DNA of 64,000 nucleotides from JAABRU01 sp041390465 (GCA_041390465.1 JAWKPW010000012.1:1-64000); one strand, 5' to 3'; positions 44,944 through 54,472 are shown, numbered from the stretch's first letter. The notes: generated from the sequence alone by a model not told the origin. Translations and numbers: made by a program.

Positions 44944-47340
44944 ATGATTAAAAAGTCAACTGCACCAAAAGAGACACATTTGAAGGCAGAAGCTCCTGTA
45001 ACCCATTTGAAAGTGGAAACAGAAACGGCTGATCACCTCATGGTAAAGGCGGGCGATGCTGTCCCGGCAAAGGCCAGAGTCAGCCCGGAGGTTGCCTTCC
45101 GTATCAAATTCCAGCAGATCAGCAACAAGATTCAGGCATCCCACAATCTGGAAGAGGTGCTGAACAGTCTCAAAAGTGAAATAGCACAGTTGTTTGAATC
45201 TGAAAGAATTACTGTGTATGTGATTGACGGTGTGAAACGGGAACTGGTTTCACGGGTGACGACCGGCAACAATGTGGGGGAAATACGGATTCCCGTCTCC
45301 ACCGGCAGCATAGCCGGTTATGCTGCCTATAAGCAGAGAATCATAAATATCGCAAATGTTTATGATGAAGAGGAACTCCGTCAGATCGGACCGGACATCC
45401 GCTTTGACAGCAGTTGGGACAAAAAAACAGGATTTGTCAGCAAACAGATGCTGACATGCCCCATATTTTTCCACAAATATCTGCTGGGCGCCATCCAGCT
45501 CATCAACCGCAAAAACGGAGAACCCTATTTAAAAAGAGATGAACAGTCTGTCCGTGAGCTGGCCAAAACACTGGGAATTGCCATGTACAACCAGAAACGG
45601 GCAGCGCGGCAGGCAGGGAACAAATTCAGTTATCTGCTGCAAAAACATCTGGTGACCCAGAAAGAACTGCAGAATGCCATTGCCGAAGCCAAGAAACGCA
45701 ATGAGTCCATAGAAACCTATCTGATGTCCAACCTCAAGATTCCCAAGACTGACATTGTGGAATCTCTGGCCAAGTATTATGAAGTTCCGGGCGTTGTTTA
45801 CAACCAGAGCACGCCCATCCCCGGCGAACTGCTGAAAAACCTCAAAATTCCTTTTTTGAAGAAGAATCTGTGGGTTCCTCTGAAAAGTGACGGAGAGAAG
45901 ATCATGATTCTGGTGGATGATCCCCAGAATCTGCAGAAAATTGATCTGATTAAATCTCTTTTTCCCAAAAATCCGCTGGATTTCTCTGTGGCTCTGAAAG
46001 AGGACATTCTCGAATTTATCAAACTCTTTACCTCTGATGAAAAAGAGCAGGCCAATATTGATGAAATTCTTCAGCAGTTGCAGGCCGAAGCAGAGGAAGT
46101 GGAAGAGGATGTTGATGAGGTCAATGATTCAGACAGCGCAGTGGTGAAACTGGTAAACAAGATTATTCTGGACTCCTTTGCCCGGAGAGCATCGGATATT
46201 CATATCGAACCCTATCCCGGAAAACAGAACACACTGGTGCGCATCCGCATTGACGGCGCATGCACCGTGTATCAGACCATTCCCTACAATTACAAAAATG
46301 CGGTGGTGTCCCGTATCAAGATCATGTCCGGTCTGGATATTGCGGAACGCCGCCTGCCCCAGGACGGAAAAATCCAGTTCAAGAAATTCGGGGGGCTTGA
46401 CATCGAGCTCCGTGTGGCCACCATTCCCACCCAGGGCGGCATGGAGGATATTGTCATGCGTATCCTGGCCGCCGGAGAGCCCATTCCGCTGGCCAAGATG
46501 GGATTTTCAGAGCGCAATTACAAAGAATTCACAGAGATCATCAGTCAGCCCTATGGCATCATCTTTGTCTGCGGACCCACCGGTTCGGGTAAAACAACAA
46601 CCCTGCACTCGGCTCTGGCCTATATCAACAAAACCGAAACCAAGATATGGACGGCTGAGGATCCTGTGGAAATCACCCAGAAGGGACTGCGCCAGGTGCA
46701 GGTGCATCCCAAGATCGGTTTTGATTTTGCCCGTGCCATGCGAGCGTTTCTCCGTGCCGATCCGGACGTGATTATGGTGGGTGAAATGCGTGACAAGGAA
46801 ACCACATCCATCGGCATTGAGGCTTCCCTGACCGGCCATCTGGTTTTTTCCACACTGCACACCAACAGCGCACCGGAAAGCGTGGTGCGTCTGCTGGATA
46901 TGGGCATGGACCCCTTCAACTTTGCGGACGCTCTTCTGTGCATTCTGGCCCAGCGTCTGGTGCGAACCCTGTGCAGCAGTTGCAAAGAGGAATACAACCC
47001 TTCGGAAGAGGAGTATCAGGAACTGGTAAGAGAGTACGGCAAAGATATTTTTGAAAGGGATTTGTCAGAAAAATATCCTTATAACAAAGACCTGGTGCTG
47101 TACAAACCCAGGGGCTGTGAAAAATGCAACCAGACAGGATACAGGGGCCGTATGGGTATACACGAACTGATGGCCGGTACGGATGAGATGAAACGTCTGA
47201 TCCAGACCGAGGCGCGTGTGGCCGAGATGCTGGCCCAGGCTCTGGAAGATGGCATGCGAACCCTGAAACAGGACGGCATTGCCAAGGTGTTTGCCGGGCA
47301 CACAGACTTCATGCAGGTCAGAAAGGTCTGCATCAACTGA
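44944..47340 (+). CDS. GAF-containing GspE/PilB-type secretion or pilus ATPase
   Basis: 798 residues. A basic/acidic lead (to about 50) is followed by a GAF domain at about 60-215 (LESERITVYVID-like strands, TGSIAGYAAYKQRIINIANV, CPIFFHKYLLGAIQLINR). Next comes a T2SSE N-terminal domain (about 230-370), then the ATPase with RASDIHIEPYPGKQ, Walker A GPTGSGKTTTLHSAL, Walker B PDVIMVGEMRD and STLHTNSAPESVVRL. The zinc site CSSC...CEKC is at about 680-720. It powers type II secretion or type IV pili. No other pilus genes are adjacent. The GAF domain suggests a ligand input, which is inference. Confidence 0.93.
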   Translation: MIKKSTAPKETHLKAEAPVTHLKVETETADHLMVKAGDAVPAKARVSPEVAFRIKFQQISNKIQASHNLEEVLNSLKSEIAQLFESERITVYVIDGVKRELVSRVTTGNNVGEIRIPVSTGSIAGYAAYKQRIINIANVYDEEELRQIGPDIRFDSSWDKKTGFVSKQMLTCPIFFHKYLLGAIQLINRKNGEPYLKRDEQSVRELAKTLGIAMYNQKRAARQAGNKFSYLLQKHLVTQKELQNAIAEAKKRNESIETYLMSNLKIPKTDIVESLAKYYEVPGVVYNQSTPIPGELLKNLKIPFLKKNLWVPLKSDGEKIMILVDDPQNLQKIDLIKSLFPKNPLDFSVALKEDILEFIKLFTSDEKEQANIDEILQQLQAEAEEVEEDVDEVNDSDSAVVKLVNKIILDSFARRASDIHIEPYPGKQNTLVRIRIDGACTVYQTIPYNYKNAVVSRIKIMSGLDIAERRLPQDGKIQFKKFGGLDIELRVATIPTQGGMEDIVMRILAAGEPIPLAKMGFSERNYKEFTEIISQPYGIIFVCGPTGSGKTTTLHSALAYINKTETKIWTAEDPVEITQKGLRQVQVHPKIGFDFARAMRAFLRADPDVIMVGEMRDKETTSIGIEASLTGHLVFSTLHTNSAPESVVRLLDMGMDPFNFADALLCILAQRLVRTLCSSCKEEYNPSEEEYQELVREYGKDIFERDLSEKYPYNKDLVLYKPRGCEKCNQTGYRGRMGIHELMAGTDEMKRLIQTEARVAEMLAQALEDGMRTLKQDGIAKVFAGHTDFMQVRKVCIN

Positions 47341-49183
47341 TTTTCCCTCTTTTTTCCATTGCTTTTCTGAATTTTTCCAACTGAGCTTCATACAAAGCCC
47401 GCTCCTTTCCGGAGCGGGCCAGAGCTTTTTCCTCTGTCTGAACAGCCATTTCATACATGCCGTTGACATAATAACTTTCTGCAAGGGTGTCCAGCACATG
47501 CGGAGCATCAGAGAGTTGTGCAGCGCGAAGGGCCAGCCGGAGAGCCATTTCCGGATTCCGAAGCGGCAGGGTTTCACATGTGGCATACAGCCAGGCCAGA
47601 TTGTTGAGCACTTCCGGATCATCTGCTTTCAGATCAAGGGCTTTCTGATAGGCACCGATGGTTTGGGCATATTCATTGCGGCTGTAATGCAGATCCCCCA
47701 AAAGATGGTACAGTTTGGGGTTATGCGGATTTTTTTCAATTTCCTCCCAAAGAATGCGTTCAAAATTCGCGATGAGTTTTCTGTCTGTTTCTCCGGAACT
47801 GACAAGGTATCCCCCACAGCCGATCAGGATCATTCCGATCAGATAGACTGCAATGCTTTTTTTGATTTTCTGATCATGTTTTTTTATCCATGATCTGTCT
47901 TTTTCACATTTCAGAATATAGTCAACACGTTCTGCAATGCTGAAATGATGCCAGTTGGGTTTGTCCGGAGCCTGTCCGCTGCCGGCCGCAATTTTTTCAA
48001 AGGTGGAGATCAAAGGCCCGGCAGTATCAAAAAAAGTATAGACATAACAGTCGGCCTGACGTTCAAAATTTCTCATGAAATATCCGAAGATATAACGAAA
48101 ATAAACCAGAAAAATAAAAATGTTCAAAATGGTGAACAAAGTGGATGTGACAGAGGTCTGGCTGACTCCGGAGTGGATGACAAAACGGTACAGGGGTTCG
48201 GTAAAAACGATCAGATAAAGAATCAGATCAAAGATGGCATAGGAAAGCACCATGTATCCTACAAAAAAGAAAAGATAAAATATCAGATGACTGCGTTTGA
48301 CATGCCCGATTTCATGGGCAATGACCGCATCCACCTCTTCCGGGCTGAGAAGATCCAGCAGGGCTTTGGTGACAAGAATATAGCGAAATTTCTTCACCAG
48401 TCCCATGACACCGGCTGTAATCATCCGGCCCTCAAAGATGGGCCAGCAGAGGATGTCTGCATATTCCATTCCCGCACGTTCGCAAAGAGTTTCAATCCTC
48501 TCCCGCACATGGCCTTTCCCAAGGGGTTTGCATCCCCAAAATTTCTGGATCAGCAGCGGACCTGTCAGGGCCACAGCAAAAAGAAAAATCAGAAAGAAAA
48601 GTGTTTCCCCTTCCCCGGCTGCCATGAATTTTTTCAGCCATTCAAAAGGCAGTACCATGATAAGATCATGGATTCCGGACAGCAGAACCCAGGGAAGCAG
48701 CACAGGCACGGCAAAGGATATATTGGACAGAATATAGGCATTGCGGGATATGCGGCTGGAATAAACTCTCTGATATGTGTCATGCGCGCAGTACCAGACA
48801 AGGGAAAGATAAAAAACGAAGAGCAGGAGAAACAGCAGAGCCGGAAGCGTGGGAAAAATTCTGAAATATCCAATTTTATCCATATAATCAGGAAGATTCA
48901 GGATATAAACATCCACTGTGAACAAAAAAACAGCCATCACAGACTGCCGGCTCAGCAGGCTGGTGAAACTGTTCTCAAGAACATGATCAAAAAGGGGAAA
49001 ACCTTGTGTCCGAATCTTTTTTTCCAACATGCTGAACTGGATACGGGTAAGGAGAAAAAAAACAAGAATGAAAAAAAGAAACAGCTCAAGGGTTTCGTCC
49101 AAAGGCAGATTCGGAGTTTCCGAAGGCTGATACGTGGCGTAAATGAGCAGGACAATGATAAAATACAGGAAATTTGCGAACAT
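47333..49183 (-). CDS. Membrane-bound M48 family metallopeptidase with C-terminal TPR region
   Basis: About 616 residues from the ATG at 49183 (MFANFLYFIIVLLIYATYQP); a GTG at 49249 inside queH is an alternative start. Six or more membrane helices flank an M48 zinc site: HEIGH in DAVIAHEIGHVKRSHLIF with the downstream Glu in FERQAD. An N-terminal membrane belt covers about 1-235. After a membrane helix near 450 comes a TPR tail (LYHLLGDLHYSRNEYAQTIG, then PEVLNNLAWLYATCE). It resembles HtpX/Ste24-type quality-control proteases. Its stop overlaps the stop of the convergent ATPase gene by 8 nt. Confidence 0.9.
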   Translation of the reverse strand: MFANFLYFIIVLLIYATYQPSETPNLPLDETLELFLFFILVFFLLTRIQFSMLEKKIRTQGFPLFDHVLENSFTSLLSRQSVMAVFLFTVDVYILNLPDYMDKIGYFRIFPTLPALLFLLLFVFYLSLVWYCAHDTYQRVYSSRISRNAYILSNISFAVPVLLPWVLLSGIHDLIMVLPFEWLKKFMAAGEGETLFFLIFLFAVALTGPLLIQKFWGCKPLGKGHVRERIETLCERAGMEYADILCWPIFEGRMITAGVMGLVKKFRYILVTKALLDLLSPEEVDAVIAHEIGHVKRSHLIFYLFFFVGYMVLSYAIFDLILYLIVFTEPLYRFVIHSGVSQTSVTSTLFTILNIFIFLVYFRYIFGYFMRNFERQADCYVYTFFDTAGPLISTFEKIAAGSGQAPDKPNWHHFSIAERVDYILKCEKDRSWIKKHDQKIKKSIAVYLIGMILIGCGGYLVSSGETDRKLIANFERILWEEIEKNPHNPKLYHLLGDLHYSRNEYAQTIGAYQKALDLKADDPEVLNNLAWLYATCETLPLRNPEMALRLALRAAQLSDAPHVLDTLAESYYVNGMYEMAVQTEEKALARSGKERALYEAQLEKFRKAMEKRGKIS

Positions 49184-49211
49184 GAATATTGCTTGCTGTT
49201 GAATGTGAGGT

Positions 49212-49769
49212 TCAGGATTTGACTTTTTTGAAATAGCGTTCCTTTTCACTGTAAATGCAGCCGCAGTACTGCTGGCGGTAGAGATTCAGGTTTTTGGATT
49301 CCGCAATCCCTTCTTTCCAGCCTTCGCGGAAATCATGATAGCAAAAAGGGACACCTGCGGATTTTGCCAGAGATTCTCCGATGTCCCGGATCATTTCGTG
49401 TTTCTGAAATTTGCTGTAAAGCAGGGTGGTGGTGAAGCAGTCAAATTTTCCCCTTTTTGCCAGCAGGGCAGTGCTTTTGAGTCGATCATGGTAACAGTAG
49501 GCACAGCGGTCAGTTTCCCGAAACACCACATTCCGGATGAATTCCTCAGGTTCATATCCTTCCTGCCAAATTACCTGAAAATTTTCAATTTCTGAAAATG
49601 TTTTCAGGGTCTCCTCCCGTTTCATACATTCGGTATATGGATGGATATTGTGCCGGTAAAAAAATCCCATGATGTGAAAATTTTCTGACCGGAGAACCCT
49701 GACAGGATAAACAGCGCAGGGTGCGCAGCACATATGCACCAGAATTTTGGGGCCTTTTCCGTTTTCCAT
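49212..49769 (-). CDS. queH: QueH, epoxyqueuosine reductase
   Basis: 185 residues. The DUF208/QueH pattern is complete: ILVHMCCAPCAVYPVRVL at the start (Cys-Cys), FYRHNIHPYTECMKREETL, CAYCYHDRL, FTTTLLYSKFQKHEMI, and YCGCIYSEKERY near the end. These cysteines hold an Fe-S cluster and metal. The enzyme makes the last step of queuosine modification of tRNA. It directly precedes the M48 peptidase gene. Confidence 0.93.
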   Translation of the reverse strand: MENGKGPKILVHMCCAPCAVYPVRVLRSENFHIMGFFYRHNIHPYTECMKREETLKTFSEIENFQVIWQEGYEPEEFIRNVVFRETDRCAYCYHDRLKSTALLAKRGKFDCFTTTLLYSKFQKHEMIRDIGESLAKSAGVPFCYHDFREGWKEGIAESKNLNLYRQQYCGCIYSEKERYFKKVKS

Positions 49770-49812
49770 GCAAAAACCATCTTTCTTTCCGCTGTGTTGT
49801 TGCGGATTTGAA

Positions 49813-50036
49813 CATTTTTAAGCGCAAAGAGCACAGGGATGGCACAAAGGGCACAAAAGAATTGTCTGTCCGTCTTTTTTTGAACGGACGAATCTGTGCC
49901 TGCCTTCTGTGTTCTTTGCGGTTAAATTCACAAAATCCGCTGTGCCCAATTATACCAATTCTCCATTGAAATTATGCAGTTCTGTCAGCTTATTGTGACC
50001 TTTGTGCCATCTTCGTGCCCTTTGTGGTAAAATTCG
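49813..50036. repeat. CACAAAG-type repeat cluster between queH and maf
   Basis: Units such as GCGCAAAGAGCACAG, GGCACAAAGGGCACAAAAG and, inverted, TTCTGTGTTCTTTGCGGTTAA and CCTTTGTGCCATCTTCGTGC run across 49813-49860 and 49893-50036. They are arranged as facing copies around 49870 and 50000. No gene is seen here. Confidence 0.7.
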
Positions 50037-50039
50037 GTA

Positions 50040-50672
50040 TTACCGGGGAGTTGGACAGTATCCTGCCCCGTTTTCCAGTGTCAGGCCCAGAATCTTTTCC
50101 CGGATCAGGGTTTCAATCACCTCACAGACCGGCAGCCCCACCACATTGGTATACGATCCGTTTATGCTTTTGACCAGAAATGTGCCCAGCCCCTGAATCG
50201 CGTATGCGCCGGCTTTGTCAAAGGGTTCTTTGGTATGGATATACCATTCAATTTCCTCTCTGCTCAACTGCTTGAAGCAGACATCGGTTCGGACTGCATC
50301 GGAAAAAAGCCTGTTTCGGGATTTGCAGCAGATCGCGTATCCGGTAAAAACCTGATGAGTCTGACCGCTCAGACGGCCAAGCATGTCTCTGGCTTCGTCT
50401 TTGGAACCCGGTTTTCCCAGAATGGCATTTCCAATCAGAACAATGGTATCCGCGCCAATCACCCAGCTTTGGGGATATTTTTCAGCCACTTCAGCGGCTT
50501 TGGCCTGTGCCAGGGTTTTCACATAGACCTCCGGCTGGCTGAGGTGCACGGAAGATTCGTCAAAACGGCTGGGGATGACGGCAAAGTCAAGCCCGGCCTG
50601 TTCCAGAAGATATTTCCGCCGAGGGGATTCAGAGGCCAGAATCAGATAGGGGTGCTGATGTTTTTTGTTCAT
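50040..50672 (-). CDS. maf: Maf-family nucleotide pyrophosphatase
   Basis: 210 residues. LILASESPRRKYLLEQAGLD is the Maf signature, followed by VIGADTIVLIGNAILGKPG and KDEARDMLGRLSGQTHQVFT, AYAIQGLGTFLVKSINGSYT and NVVGLP. Maf proteins hydrolyse non-canonical or methylated nucleoside triphosphates (dTTP/UTP types) in the cytoplasm. The 3' end reaches the repeat cluster, with stop at 50040. No operon partner. Confidence 0.93.
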   Translation of the reverse strand: MNKKHQHPYLILASESPRRKYLLEQAGLDFAVIPSRFDESSVHLSQPEVYVKTLAQAKAAEVAEKYPQSWVIGADTIVLIGNAILGKPGSKDEARDMLGRLSGQTHQVFTGYAICCKSRNRLFSDAVRTDVCFKQLSREEIEWYIHTKEPFDKAGAYAIQGLGTFLVKSINGSYTNVVGLPVCEVIETLIREKILGLTLENGAGYCPTPR

Positions 50673-51327
50673 AAGGAGTTGCCGGATAAGCAGTCGGAAG
50701 TGCTGCTGTGTTAAAAAAAATTATGAAAAACCGAATTTTATATAAAATTACACATGAAAAATATGCAAAGGGTTACTTATCAGAAGACAGCGCTTTTGAC
50801 AAGTCGCAAAAAACAAAAATATAAACACTTCTCCTGGCGGATGCTTTTTCAGTGCTGCTTCCGGAGCTTAAGGTGATTTCAGGAAAAGAATATCCCGTCA
50901 AAGCAGCACAGACTTCCGGTCTGTGCTGCTGCAGACACAAACCGGAAGATTAATGCTGATCTGAAAGAATTCCGATCCGGAAATTGTCTGACTGCAAAAA
51001 TCAAGGGAGACACAGATCTTCAGACATGACACCGAAATGCTGAGAATATAAATCCGGATTTCACTTGATTTGCCTTGTTTCTTTCCTGTAATATATTGAG
51101 ACGTGCCGTACTGTCAAAAAAACTGCTCTGCAATGTTTGGAACCGGCATTCTGCCGGTTTTGCTCTGATAATGTGAATTAAAAGTCAGATTCCGACAGGA
51201 TTTGACAACTTTCTGAAAACTGTCAAATCCTGCATGGACATATGACAGTCTGTTTTTGTTCATTCTGAAATTTTTACTTTTAATTCGAATTGATATGTGA
51301 AAGACATGCACTGGAAAGGGGGGAAAC
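50673..51327. other. maf-rtcB intergenic region with two hairpins
   Basis: No gene in about 650 nt. AGCAGCACAGAC (50902-50913) pairs perfectly with GTCTGTGCTGCT (50919-50930) around 5 nt. AACCGGC (51141-51147) pairs with GCCGGTT (51153-51159). The MITE-like copy B (51175-51286) takes up the last part before rtcB. Confidence 0.65.
51175..51286. repeat. MITE-like element with terminal inverted repeats, copy B
   Basis: Starts GAATTAAAAGTCAGATTCC and ends TTTTTACTTTTAATTC; the first 11 bases are the inverse of the last 11. The central stem GGATTTGACAACTTT with ACTGTCAAATCC lies at about 51198-51229. Ends 41 nt before the rtcB start. Confidence 0.78.
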
Positions 51328-52767
51328 ATGTCAGAGGAACTGATTAAAATTGATGAATACAGATGGGAGCTTCCCCAAACAGGAATCATGCGGGTTCCGG
51401 GCCGGATTTATGCAAGTGAATCCATGCTCGATGATCTGAAAAAAGAGGGAACTCTGGTTCAGGTGGCAAATGTGGCTTCCCTGCCGGGAATTGTCAATGT
51501 TTCCCTTGCCATGCCGGATGTGCATCAGGGATACGGTTTTTCCATTGGCGGGGTGGCAGCGTTTGACTGGGACGAGGGAATCATCTCGCCCGGTGGCGTG
51601 GGATATGACATCAACTGCGGGGTGCGTCTCGCGGGTACACATCTGGAGGAAAAGGATGTGCGCCCCAAACTCGATGATCTGGCAGATGCGCTGTATCAGA
51701 ACATTCCCTCCGGTGTGGGTTCCAAAGGTTCCGTGCGGGTTTCCGGGGATGAGGAGAAAAGAGTTCTCCGGGAGGGAAGCCGCTGGGCTGTGAAGCAGGG
51801 ATTCGGAGAGGACAGCGATCTGCGTCTGACTGAAGAGGGAGGATGCCTGCCGGATGCTGACCCGGAGGTAATCAGCGAAAAGGCTTTGGATCGGGGCAAA
51901 AAGCAGTTGGGAACCCTGGGTTCGGGCAACCATTTTCTGGAAATCGGGGTGGTGGATGAAATTTATGATGAGGACACAGCACGGGCCTTTGGTCTGTTTC
52001 AGGGACAGGTGACCGTGCTGCTCCATACCGGTTCACGGGGACTGGGATACCAGATCTGTGATGATTTTCTGGCTTTTATGACAAAACATGTCAAGAATCT
52101 GCCTTTTTACCTGCCGGATCGGCAGCTCTCCTGCGCGATGATTCAGTCTGCAGAGGGACAGCGCTATCTGCGGGCCATGGCCTGCGCGGCCAATTACGCG
52201 TGGGCCAATCGCCAGATTCTCATGCACCATGCCAAAGAGATTCTGCTGAAAACTCTGGGCATCAGCCCGCGCAATCTGGGGCTGCGGCTGGTCTATGACA
52301 TCTGCCACAATATTGCCAAAAAAGAGGAGCATGTCATTGACGGAAAAAAACGCATCGTGTGCGTGCACCGCAAGGGCGCAACCCGATCCTTTGCTCCGGG
52401 GCATCCGGCTTTGTGCGAAACATACCGGAACACGGGGCAGCCGGTTCTGGTTCCCGGTGACATGGGCACTGCCTCTTATGTTTTGGTGGGAACACAGAAA
52501 GCAATGGAAGAAACCTTTGGTTCCACCTGTCACGGTGCAGGAAGGGTGTTAAGCCGCACCGCTGCCAAAAAAGCTGCAAAGGGCAGAGCCATTTACCGGG
52601 AACTGGAGGATAAGGGCATTCTGGTGCGATGGACAGGCCGGGCCACTCTGGCAGAGGAAATGCCGGATGCGTACAAAAACATCTCCCAAGTGATTGATGT
52701 GGTACACGGCGCGGGCATTTCCCGGAAAGTGGCCAGACTCAGACCCATGGCCGTGATCAAGGGATAA
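51328..52767 (+). CDS. rtcB: RtcB, tRNA-splicing/RNA-repair ligase
   Basis: 479 residues; GGGGGG lies before the ATG. Metal ligands are present in MPDVHQGYGFSIGG, DINCGVR (Cys97), GSGNHFLEIG and TGSRGLG. The guanylated histidine is His402 in TCHGAGR. It joins 3'-phosphate or 2',3'-cyclic phosphate to 5'-OH RNA ends with GTP and Mn. No archease gene is adjacent. The MITE-like element lies in its upstream region and could carry or disturb its promoter. Confidence 0.96.
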   Translation: MSEELIKIDEYRWELPQTGIMRVPGRIYASESMLDDLKKEGTLVQVANVASLPGIVNVSLAMPDVHQGYGFSIGGVAAFDWDEGIISPGGVGYDINCGVRLAGTHLEEKDVRPKLDDLADALYQNIPSGVGSKGSVRVSGDEEKRVLREGSRWAVKQGFGEDSDLRLTEEGGCLPDADPEVISEKALDRGKKQLGTLGSGNHFLEIGVVDEIYDEDTARAFGLFQGQVTVLLHTGSRGLGYQICDDFLAFMTKHVKNLPFYLPDRQLSCAMIQSAEGQRYLRAMACAANYAWANRQILMHHAKEILLKTLGISPRNLGLRLVYDICHNIAKKEEHVIDGKKRIVCVHRKGATRSFAPGHPALCETYRNTGQPVLVPGDMGTASYVLVGTQKAMEETFGSTCHGAGRVLSRTAAKKAAKGRAIYRELEDKGILVRWTGRATLAEEMPDAYKNISQVIDVVHGAGISRKVARLRPMAVIKG

Positions 52768-52879
52768 ATGATGATGGCTCATATCGGATTCCGGGGGCTT
52801 AATGTGGTATAAAAAATCCAAATTTTCTGCAGCTTTTAAGACAATTTTTTTGGAGTAGCGTCTGTTTTTCTTTCAGATA

Positions 52880-53165
52880 CGAGTCCTTATCACAGACATT
52901 GTCCACCGCGGGCAGCAGGCGGCCTTCCGCGTCATAAGCCGGGGTTCTTTCCATACTCCGGCGTGTGCTTTTTTCATACACCCGGAAACCGGCCGCATTG
53001 TAGCGGTATTCTTCGGTAAAAATTCCGTCCTTTGTCACGGTGAGCCGGCGGTCTGCGCCGTCATAGGCATGAACATGCACGGAAGTGTCCCCGTCAACGG
53101 TTTGGGCTTTTTTTCAATCCTTCCGCCGTTGCCGGTTTCCAAGATTTCGTTCCTCAACCCAACTG
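52880..53165 (-). pseudogene. RHS/YD-repeat protein remnant
   Basis: Minus-strand text reads NEILETGNGGRIEKK, shifts one base in an A-run near 53107, then gives VDGDTSVHVHAYDGADRRL, EEYRYNAAGFRVYEK and PAYDAEGRLL. These YD-type units are typical of RHS toxins' shells. Both ends are missing; the right end stops at an IS110-end fragment. No toxin tip is present. Confidence 0.75.
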
Positions 53166-53170
53166 ACCTG

Positions 53171-53187
53171 TTTTGATAACAGTCGCT
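53171..53187. mobile_element. IS110 right-end fragment
   Basis: TTTTGATAACAGTCGCT matches the right ends of the two IS110 copies (TTTGATAACAGTCGCTACA at 37399 and 38614). It is short, so chance or a shared target site cannot be excluded. Confidence 0.4.
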
Positions 53188-53554
53188 GCCAAGTTTGTTC
53201 TGACGGATTTACCACAAAGCTCACAAAGACCGGCACAAAGTTCACAAAAAAATTTGATGCCGGGATTTCACTTCACAGAACAACCTGATTTTTTGGAAAA
53301 ATCCGGTTGTTTTTGCCGATCACAGATTCAAAATTGACAAAGCACGGGACAAAGCCATGCTGAAAAAAACTGCCCGCCCGCTGTTTTCAGAATGACCGTT
53401 GTAACTCCCTGCAGGAACTTCTGTTTACTAATCCCTCAGATTGTGATATTCTCCGTTCAGGTTTTCGGCCTGTGACGGGCAGGAAACCCTGTCCCACTTT
53501 TTTTCCCCTCAGAAACAAAGCGGGCAGAAAATTTTCACAGCACAGGGAAAATAC
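53188..53554. other. Intergenic region with CACAAAG repeats and a hairpin
   Basis: CCACAAAGCTCACAAAGACC and GGCACAAAGTTCACAAAAAA lie at 53212-53251. An imperfect AACCTGATTTTTT / AAAAATCCGGTT stem is at 53282-53308 with a following T-run. No gene is seen before moxR. Confidence 0.6.
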
Positions 53555-54472
53555 ATGCAGCATTTTGATTTTGAGAATATCGTAAAACAGATCGGAACCG
53601 TGATTCTGGGCAAGGAGGATCAGATCCGCCTGGCCCTGACCTGCCTTTTTGCGCAGGGGCATCTGCTGATTCAGGATCTGCCCGGCATTGGCAAAACCAC
53701 GCTGGCAAAGGTTTTGTCCAAATGTCTGGGGCTGAGTTTCAGGAGAGTGCAGTTCACCAGCGACATGCTGCCCGGAGATATTCTGGGCGTGTCCGTGTTT
53801 GAGCAGAAAAACAATTCCTTTGTCTTTCATCCGGGCCCGATTTTCACCCAGGTTCTGCTGGCAGATGAAATCAACCGGGCAACACCCAAAACCCAGAGCG
53901 CACTGCTGGAGGCAATGGAGGAACAGCAGGTGACCACAGAAGGAGCCACACGTCCTCTGGAAGCCCCTTTTTTTGTCATAGCCACCCAGAATCCTCTGGA
54001 ACAGGCAGGAACCTATCCCCTGCCGGAATCTCAACTGGATCGCTTTCTCATGCGCATTGAGCTGGGTTATCCCAATCGGGGCGCGGAAAAGAAACTGCTG
54101 ACCGGCGAAGGCGCTGATCATATTCTGGCAAAAATGGATTCCTGCCTGATGACGGGAAATGTGCAGGAAATTCAGGAAAAAGTGCAGCAGGTCAAGGCTT
54201 CGGATGCCTTTATTGCCTATCTGCAGGACATTCTGGCTTACACCCGCACCTGTGCTCATTTTCATGTGGGACTTTCCCCCAGAGCCGGTCTTGCCCTTCT
54301 GCGCGCGTCCCGCTCCTGGGCCTGCTGTCACGGAAGGAATTATGTGATTCCTGAAGATTTGCAGAAAATCATGCCCTGGGTGGTCTCACACCGGCTGCGT
54401 TCCGCTGAAAATCTGGGTGAAATTCCCAGAGACCGGCTGATGTCCATGCTGATGGAAGTGCCGATTCCATAA
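53555..54472 (+). CDS. MoxR-family AAA+ ATPase
   Basis: 305 residues. Walker A is LPGIGKTTLAK and Walker B is LLADEINRATPKTQSALLEA; the sensor block VIATQNPLEQAGTYPLPESQ and the LDRFLMRIELGYP motif are typical of MoxR. The C-terminal lid (LSPRAGLALLRASRSWA, then VIPEDLQKIMPWVVSHRL) is complete. MoxR ATPases act as chaperones with DUF58 and VWA partners. The DUF58 gene follows, as usual. A GGGAAA site precedes the ATG. Confidence 0.94.
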   Translation: MQHFDFENIVKQIGTVILGKEDQIRLALTCLFAQGHLLIQDLPGIGKTTLAKVLSKCLGLSFRRVQFTSDMLPGDILGVSVFEQKNNSFVFHPGPIFTQVLLADEINRATPKTQSALLEAMEEQQVTTEGATRPLEAPFFVIATQNPLEQAGTYPLPESQLDRFLMRIELGYPNRGAEKKLLTGEGADHILAKMDSCLMTGNVQEIQEKVQQVKASDAFIAYLQDILAYTRTCAHFHVGLSPRAGLALLRASRSWACCHGRNYVIPEDLQKIMPWVVSHRLRSAENLGEIPRDRLMSMLMEVPIP

